From JABDBL01 sp963845445 (GTDB lineage Bacteria > Cyanobacteriota > Vampirovibrionia > Obscuribacterales > Obscuribacteraceae), in the NCBI GenBank assembly GCA_963845445.1, contig CAWJSE010000002.1:2418001-2482000 (forward strand): a stretch of DNA of 64,000 nt, given 5' to 3'. The first letter of the stretch is position 1. Every line of letters starts with the position of its first letter. Both the position numbers and the translations under genes were made by a program. Shown in pieces: positions 53,840-63,200 of this stretch. The notes under the pieces are model-generated. The model saw only the letters and a list, made by a program, of their open reading frames with translations, did no database searches and was not told the DNA's origin.

Positions 53840-54216
53840 CAAGGCTTTGACGAAATAATAATCGAAGTAGACCCAAGACTAAACATCAAAATCACTCTTG
53901 AGGATGATAGACAGTTTTCTCTATGCGGATCATTGATATTTGGAAATTGATAATCCTATTATCCACACTATCTTTTAACCACTTTTTAATCTCAATCTAT
54001 CCTGTTTCTAAGAGGTATATGGAATGATGGGAATAGAGAGTTGGATTGGAGCTAATAACTAAAAGGCTTGGTCGCTCCTAGTACCTAGTATGTTTTAGTA
54101 ACTGCGTTGGCGGGGATAGCTTTAAGTGGTGGGACAAGTAAAAGCACTTGCTGCAAGCTGAATTAATTTGGCTTCTCGGGGCTGGTTAGTGCCGTAGTTG
54201 GCAAAGGGAGAAAATC
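53840..54216. other. Intergenic leader between FecR-like 2 and giant 2
   Basis: 377 bp without a gene. A short palindrome GATAAT-CCT-ATTATC lies at 53949-53963. I see no intrinsic terminator after the FecR-like gene and no convincing promoter. The length is close to the matching leader of giant 1 (334 bp), although the two sequences do not align by eye outside the last 20-30 bases. Confidence 0.35.
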
Positions 54217-54219
54217 ATT
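54204..54219 (+). promoter_or_regulatory. Ribosome binding site and ATT start of giant 2
   Basis: AAGGGAG (54204-54210) lies 6 nt before ATT (54217-54219), an ideal spacing. The frame is closed by TAG 30 nt upstream, and no ATG, GTG or TTG lies between that stop and the Arg-Arg codons of the signal peptide. The next possible start is a TTG at codon 7, which would remove the positive charges. Confidence 0.65.
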
Positions 54220-57200
54220 AGAAGGATAGCGTCATTGCTATTGTGTCTGCTTGTGGCAGGGGGTCAAAACCTGTCTCTAATAGCTTATGCCCATCCAGGC
54301 GGTTTCCAGTCTCCTAATCCCTCTACCTCTAATTCCTCCACTCATTGGTCTGGCTCACATCAATCCTCTACTAGCAGCCTTACCCACACTCATAATTTTC
54401 ATCATCTAAACCATACCTTAAATAACTCGAGTAGCGCTAACAACACAAGCAATTCAAGGAACAGCTCTTCTTCTAATAATTCTTCATCTTCGTCTGCTCA
54501 TCAATCCAGCACCCCCCTAAATAATTCTCAACCGAATAATTCTCAACTAAATAACCCGCAACCAAATAACCTCAACCAGCACACTACTCATAGCGTGCCT
54601 GCTGGACAAAATTCTTCGTCCCATCATAATTTAAACAATTTCCACTCTATAAACCATTCGCAAGTTAATTCTAAATTTTCTTCTACTCCCAAGCAAAGTG
54701 ATTTCCAAAATGCTTTCCGCCATCAATACTTGACTAATTTCTCTCAACACTTAAGTTCTGCGCATTCTGCCTACTCTCCTTATAGCAGCAACTCTCAGCA
54801 TTCGTTTCACCATTTTCATTCTAGAGAGAACCCTATAAGTCTTGCTCCCTCTCCTCTTACCAATAATAATCAAGCTTCTCCTCACTCGCTCTGGAATCAC
54901 CCTACATTTTTCTACCATGCAGTCCGCAGTTCTGATTCGCAAGATTTTTTATCTTTCCACAACCACGGAGATAAAAATAATTCAGAAATTGGCTATTTAA
55001 CCCACTCGGGCAATTCCAATAATGCTCTGTTTCACGCTGATTCTCATTTCAACCAACCCGGGAATCTAGCTAATAATCAGCCTGTCACTCTTGGTAAAAG
55101 CTCCACCGGCTCATTGTTAGGCGATGCCAATATATCTAATGCCTTTGGTCTTAATTTAAATTCTAGTAAGACTCAAATTGCAGCTGATTTTACCGCCAAT
55201 ATTATAGTTGGTGGTCATCTAGGAGCAAATGACACCGTCATAGGCGGCACAGTAATGAGTATACATCAAGGACAGATGTTGACCGCAGCTCAATATGCTG
55301 CTGCGGAGCAGGTTATTACTTCTGGACAACAAACTCTTGTATTAACTAATCGCGGCACTGCTTCGGGTGGTTTACTAACCTTAGAGCAAAGTCAGACTAG
55401 CTCGTTATCTTCTTTGGTTGTTTCCAGGGGTGTCACAATAGCAACCGTTGGCTATACAAGCACTAATGCCCTAAATGTTACAGGGACAGGAAGAATATCT
55501 GGTACTTTAGACGTGCTGCAATCTGCAGCAAATACAGGATCAACAATAGATTTTGGATCATTATCCGTAGGACGCAGTGGCTCAATTACAGATGCTATTT
55601 CAGCAAATATGCTGTCTAATTTATCTGGCTCAAATTCGTTATTCTCTTCCAGTGCTTTAAATTTAAATATAGTCAATGCAGTATTGAATCAAGGGGCAAT
55701 AAATTCTAGCAGTAATTTAAATATAGCTGCCGGTGGCAATATAACTAATAGTGGCAGCATTAATGCAAATAATAATCTAAGTCTTGCTAGTGCGGGTGTA
55801 ATCTCAAATATTAGTCCCGTTGCTCATAATCTGCCTATTAGTTCTAACAGTTTATCTGCAAGCAATTCAGTTGCTTCTAATTCAAGCCGAGCTTCTCCTC
55901 AAGCCAGCCTTACTGGCTCAACTGTCAGCCTCACTTCCGGTACTGGTACTTTTACTAATACAGGCTTAATAGCTGCTACAGGTAACAATGGCAATGTTTT
56001 ATTCAATGCTCCCGATACTAAAGATATTAGTATCACCAATACGAACGGCACAGTCCAAGCATTACAAGGAGCAATAAATATACGTGATTCTTCTTATGCT
56101 GGTAGTGCTAATACAACTTTAACTGGAGGCAATTATTTATCACAGCAATTAAACTTAAATTCTGGAAGCGGTGCAGTGAATGTCAATATAGGCAATGTCA
56201 CTGGTAACATTGCTACTGTCGCCGGCGTGGAGCACATTCAAGCAAGCACCGCCAATTTGATAATCGGTAACACTTCAGTAAGTGGCGACCCAACTTATTT
56301 CAATACGGCTGGTTCCGTTACTATTGCTGGGGCTCTCAGCTTCTCTGGTCAAGATTTAGCTATTGTTGCTAACACAAACATTCTTACTGCTTCTGGAGCA
56401 GCTGCTGTCAGTACAGCTTCCAGTTCGGCGAATGGTGGCAATATAACAATGCTAGCCGGAGTCAATTTTACTTCCTCTGGGGCAGCTTCAGGCAGCAATG
56501 ACACAACAACAACTCTAAGTAATTTTTCTGCTAGTTCTACAGGTGGTTATATAGATCTTAAAGGTACTGTTAGCGGCTCTAATATAGCTATTTCATCCCT
56601 TACTTCAGCCAGCAGTAATTCTGGTAGTAGTGGTGGCAATATCAATCTGGTCGCCTTTGCTGGCAGTGGCACTAATAGCGGCACAGTAACATTGCCGAAC
56701 ATTACAGTTACATCTGGCGGAACTGGGGCAGGCAATAACGGTAGCGTAAATATTGTAGCTGGAGCAACGTCTGGTACTAGTATTACTACAGGAGCTATCA
56801 CTACAACTGGCGGCACAGGCACTGGTGGCAATATTACTCTAGTTTCTGCTACACCAACTATTACAGGCTCCCCAACTATTACCAATGGCACATTATCAGG
56901 TGGTAGCTTTACGGCTGGGGCTTCACCGGTTTATGTTGCAGGTAATATTTCTGCCGGAGCTCTTACGGCTCCCGGTGCCACCATTACCGCTGCTTCTGGT
57001 CTAAATGTATCTTTGGGAGCTGTGACTAGTAACGGAAGAGGTACAAATGGTAATGGCGGAACAATAAATCTTACATCTGGTCTGAGCAATAGTGGTTCTG
57101 GAGGACTAACGTCTTCAGGAGCAATAAGTGCTAACGGTGCAGGCACAGGTAATGGTGGCACCATTAATATTAACTATTATGATGCCGGTGGCAATCCGTT

Positions 57201-60200
57201 AATTGCTGGAGCCAGTTCAGGATCTACTAATTTTATTAGTAGCAGCATTTCAGCAACAGCATCTGGAACGGGATCAACCGGCGGCACCATCAATATTACT
57301 AATTCTTATGTTGGTGCTCTAAATGTAACTCTCACAGGCAGCATCACGGCAAATTCGTCAGGTACGAGCGGGGTTTTGGGTAGTATAAACTTTACTCCAG
57401 CTAACACCAGCCAGGTAATATCTGTAGTTGGAGCTGGTACTTTAACTGGCATTGTTAATGCTACTGGCTATAGCGTCAATATTAGCCAGACAGGCACTAG
57501 CACATTAACAGCAGGAACAATTGGTGCAACATCTAGTTCTGGATATGTAATGTTGAGTGATACCAATGGCATCGTCAACGCTACCAATGCCATTACGACC
57601 GCAAGCGCGCCGCTGGTAATAGCCAGTAACAATAATATTACTTTGCAAAGTGGCTCTAGTATAAATACCAGCGGTGGCAACGCATTAGTAGTAGCTGGCG
57701 CCATTTATACTTCAATTAATTACGTTATAAATGTGAGCGGTGGCAGTACTACAGGTGGTGCAATTAATACGAGTGCAGCTTCATCTTTTACAACCTCCGG
57801 TGCATCCGGCAATATTGCTGGTGGCAATATTAATATGTTGGCCTATCGCGGCACAGGCGGGGGCACTATAACTACTGGCGCCCTGACAACCAGTGGTTCT
57901 GGCTCTGGCAATGGCGGCAATATTCTCATGAATGCGCCCAACGGACTGACGCTGGGTGCTCTTACTACTTCGTCTACCTCAGGTATGGGTGGTCAGGTAA
58001 TAGCCTGGACTGGCAATACTGGTAATTCTGCCACTTTAACTACTGGATCAATTAATACTTCTGGTGCAAGCGCCGGCGGACTGGTGGAGCTTGTAAATAA
58101 TGCTGTAACTACCAGTTCGACTAACCTGACTGTAAGCGGCACCATTACAACCGATGCGTCAGGACTTAACGGTGCTGCCGGACCAATAGCCTTAGTTGCT
58201 TCTGGGGCTATTAGTGTCACTGGTAATATCAGTGCGCAGGCTGTAAATAATAGCTCTAGCACAACTGCCCTTGGCGGCGGCGTCTTTATCTCCAGTGGTG
58301 GCAGCGGTGCCACTGCAATTACTGTTCAGAATATAAATACTAGCGCTACAAATAATGGCGTTAATGATAAAGCTGGCAATATTATTCTTTTGTCGTCTCA
58401 ATCGGTAACGTCTACTGCTAATCCTACCAATATAACTCTTGGCACATTGACTCAGACCGGTGGCACCGCAGGAACAGGATTTGTTTATGGTTTGGCCGGT
58501 GCCTCAACCACCGTACCTACATCTTTGAACGTCACACCGACCACAAGTATAAATATAAGGCCTGGTGGTTATCAATCAACTACTGGCACGATAGCTTTAA
58601 CTATTAATACTAATGGCGACTCTCAAATGGTGACACCAATCAATATAGCGGCTGGTTCTGGCAGCACCTCTATTACTTTGAGCTCGCTAACACAAGCAAA
58701 TACTACGGACAACGTCAATTTTATATTGGCAGGCTCACTTGCGACTACAGGAGCCCTTACAATTAACCAATCTTTAGGCAATGCCGGCATTAACATATTA
58801 AGTAACAACAATATATCGATAGCAGGGAATTTGACTTTAACCTCCTCATCAGGAATTAACATAGCGGCATTAGGAGCCAGTGGAGTGGTAGGAAATTTCA
58901 ATGTTGGATTGACTGCTGGCCAAAATATAATTATGCTCGGAGGAATAAATGTTTCCGGAACAAGCACAGCCAATATCGCTTTTATAAGCAGCGGATCAAT
59001 ATTAGCCATAACATCGCTAGACACTCACAGTACGTCCGCCTCCACGAGCAGCGGCTCAGTTGACTTGAGAGCTGTCAATTTAATTAACACGGCTGCAATA
59101 ATTTCTTCTAACACAGTTGGTAATCAAGCCGGATCGGTTTCAATAATAGCCGGCACCGGCATCAGCACAGGGAACATAATATCTAGTGTTAGTGCTAGTA
59201 CTAGCTATTTTAGCGGCGGCAATATTTATATGGTATCAGGTGGCTCCATAAATACAAACGGCCTAAATTCATCCAACAATAGTCAGGGATCTAGCGGCAT
59301 TATATCTCTTGTAGCTAATACGTCTATTTCGACTGGGGCCATTACCTCGTCTATGATTTCCGCCGGTGGAGCAGGCGACAGTAGTTTTGCTGGGAACATA
59401 TCTTTGGATGCCGGTACATTCATTTCTACTGGAACCCTCAATGCGGCGCAAACTGGATCAAACGCTACTGCTGGGGCTATTTCTTTAGTAGCTGGGTCAT
59501 CAATTGTGACTGGGACAATCACCACTCCCGCCGCCTTTTGGCCTGGAGCTGTTTCTGCCCTTGCAGGAACTTCCATCTTTACAGGATCAATTAATACTTC
59601 TGCTTCTTCCCTCAATGGGGGAAATATTGCCTTTACAGCGGGAACATCCATTAATGTGGGAGCAATAAACACTACTACTGCTAGTACTTTCGGTTCAGCA
59701 GGAGGAAATGTTCTGTTAAATGCCGGTACTTATATTTTAGCAAGTACAATAAGCACCAATGGTACTGCAAATATTGCTGGTGGTGGCTCTGTGGTGCTCA
59801 TCGGTAATTCATCTATTACTTCAGGAGCAATAAACTCTTCTGCCTTTACTGGTAGTGGTACCGCCGCTGGTTCAGTATCACTTGTTTCTAATGGCGCAAT
59901 TACTGCGAGTGGTATTACAGCAAACGCTCCTGGTACAAATGGTATTGGTGGAAATATATTTATATCTTCTGGCTCATCTTCTTTGAGTGCACCGGTTATA
60001 ACTTTAGGTACTATTAATACAAGTGTTGGTACCGGCGGCACCGCTGGTTCGATATTTTTAGGGGCAAATGTAGCTTCTGGCACGGCTTCTGCTTTTTCTT
60101 ACACTCCCGCTGTCGGTTCTGGTACGGTGTATTTGTTCTACAACAATAATCCTTCCACCATTACTTCTAATACCACTATATCGGTTAATAGTTCCAGTAT

Positions 60201-63200
60201 AACTATTACCCCCGGTATTTATACTTCTGATATAGGCTCTTCTGGTACACCTGTCAGCATAACTCTCAATCTTGGGGGAGATAGTCGCACAATTGTTCCT
60301 ATAGTTACCACGGGCAATATGTGGTTGTCAGGTTTTTCAGCCAATAATACAGTAGGTGGTAGTGGCTATCTAAACAACGGTTATGTCGTTGATCTTATTA
60401 GCAATGGTTCTACAGGAATTACATTATCCGGAAATATAACAACAACACCTTTTTCAACAGGCACAGCCGGCAATATTTATTTAGCAGCTCTTGGATCAGG
60501 TGGCATCGCTCAATCTGCCGGATCCATAGCTGGTAATATATTAGCGCTTGCAGCCACAGGCGGTTCTATAGGCTCGTCTGGTAATTCTATTGCTACCTCT
60601 ATTGCTACGGTTAGTGCTTACACAATAGGATCAGGAAATGTGTACATTGCCGACAGTGGTACCACCACATTAAACTCCTCAGCGGCAGGCTTATCTGGTG
60701 GGACGTTTAAATTTTCTGCTAATGGCAATTTAAATGTTTCCAATATACTTAGCGGAGGGTTTATTAATCCGAACTCGGTGGTAGCCCAAAATATTAATTT
60801 CTCCACCACCAGTGCTTCTAATGGCAACATTTCCGTTAACAGCGTAGTTACAGGGACGGCTGGAGTAACAATCACCACTGGTGGTACAGGCATTCTTAAA
60901 TTAGGGGTCAATCTTTCTAATAATTTAGGGCAATCTGGGCCAATAGTAACACTCAATAGCCCTATAGTACTTACGAGCAATACCCTGAATAATAATTCGA
61001 CTGCTGTGTTCACTACCGCAGTTAATGCCGGTTTGAGCACTGTAACTATACAGCCCACTAGCGTCGGTACAGCCATTAATCTTGGTGGTGGCGCTAGCGG
61101 ACTAATTATCTCCCAAAATACTCTTAATTATATATATGCTTCAAAAGTAAATATAGGCAATACTTCAGATACAGCTGATATAACAATAGCAGGAGCGGTA
61201 AACACGGCTGGTCCGACGGGAAATGCAAATTACAATCTTACCTTGCTCAATGGCACGGGTAACATTGTAGATACTACGAATACAATTACTTCTGGTAGTA
61301 ATATTTTAGGCTTCACTGTAACGTCTGGCTCGGTTGGAACCTCAGCAAATCCCATTCTTATTTCAGCATCTAGTCTTTTTGCCAATGCGGGCACAAACGT
61401 TTATTTGTCTGACTCTATCGCAAGCACCGCTACTGTTCAATCTGCTTCATCTGCAGGAAGTACTTTTAGTTTAACAAATGCAGGTTCTTTAGCTCAATTA
61501 AATAGTTCTGTCAATATCTCTGCTCCTACCATTAGCCTTACTTCGACTGCCGGCAGCATCGGCACTACAAGCATTCCTTTCTATATAGAAAACGGCAGTT
61601 CTGGCACTGTTACTTTTACCGCTAATGCTAGTGCTGCTAGTCAAAATGTTTATATACAAAATGCCAGTGGTACCACCGGTGCCCTTAGCTTGAGTGGATC
61701 TTCTTCTGCCGGTAGTTCCGGTACTTTCTCCATCAATTACTATGGCAATATTACTTCAACCAATAGTAGCAGTTATATTAATGCTCCTACAATTACTCTC
61801 ACTAGCGCTAATGGCAGCATTGGTACATCCACTGTTCCAGTTTTTGTAGAAAATGGCAGCTCCGGCAATCCCGCTTTGACCATTAGTGCTAGCAGTAGCA
61901 ATGCAGCAATTAATATAGTGAATGCTGCCGGCGGTTTGCAAATTAATAGTGTCACCCTGGGATCAGGCGGTGGCGGTTTTATGTCCTTTGCCGCAACAGG
62001 CGGACCAATTAATATAGCCACTACTCTTACAACCAATGGTGCACCACTTGCTTTAGTCAGTGGTGGTGATGTTGTCTTTCAGACTGGTTCAAGCGTCAGC
62101 ACAACCGGCGGCGCTATAACTATTATTGCCGGCGCTGCATCCACAATTTCTAGTGGTGCCATCAGTATTACCGGTGGCACAACTTCTGGTGGCAAGATTG
62201 ACCTCGGCAATGTCTCTTCATTCTCTTCTGCTACATCTTCCGGCAATACAAACGGCGGCAATATTACTCTAGCTGCTTTTGCTGGTTCAGGAGGTAATTC
62301 CGGCTCGATTAGTTCGCCTGCCTCCCTCACTATAACTTCTGGTGGTTTTGGCTCAGGTACTAACGGTAACTTCCTTACTCTTGCGGGCGCCCCTAATACT
62401 AATGCCCCCTACTCGCAATTTGTCACTATGTTTTTCCACAATATAAACACAAGCGGCGGTACAGGTGGTAGCGGTAATATTACTCTGGCAACAGCTACTC
62501 CAAGTGTTGGCAGTGGCTTAACTATCACAAGCGGTGCCATCAGCTCAGGTAGCGTTGTCGGTAATGGTACACCTAGCAGCCCTGGGGCTATATTCTTAGA
62601 CAGCGCCACCACTTCCGGTGGTAATGTGGCTGTTATTAGCGGTTATGGCATCACCTCTGGCAGTGGAAATGCCATCACTACCAACGGCGGTTCAATTACC
62701 CTTATTGCCGGAGCTGCCTTTGGCACACCTACTGGTTCAAATGTTCTCAATATAACTGGCTCTTCTTCTACTGGTGGAGCAATATACGCAGAAGGAGCGG
62801 AAAGTACCTTTAATTTGTCATCATCTACTTCTTCCGGCAATACTAACGGTGGCAATATCACAGCACTTGCTTTTGGCTCTAGTGTAGGATCAATTTTGAA
62901 TTCTGGTGGCTCCAGTGCGCCAATAAGCGCCGGTGGTTTTGGCAGCGGTACTAATGGCAATGTCATACTCATTGCTGGTGGCTCTGGCGGCAGTGGCGGT
63001 ATCTCTGCTATAAGCGATATCAATACTACCGGTGGCACAGGCGGTAGCGGCAACATAACTGTTGCTAGCGCCACACCGTCGATTGGCAGTGGTATCAGCA
63101 TAAACAACGGCACAATTTCCGCTGGCACGGTATCCGTGGGTACTGCTCAAACTGGACAAATTAATATAGGCACGGTGGAAGGTCCAGGTAGCACAATTGC

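Noticed and set aside
53840..54216. Riboswitch (c-di-GMP or other) in the leaders of the giants
   Set aside because: I looked for the conserved core sequences of common classes and did not find them; G-rich patches alone are not enough.
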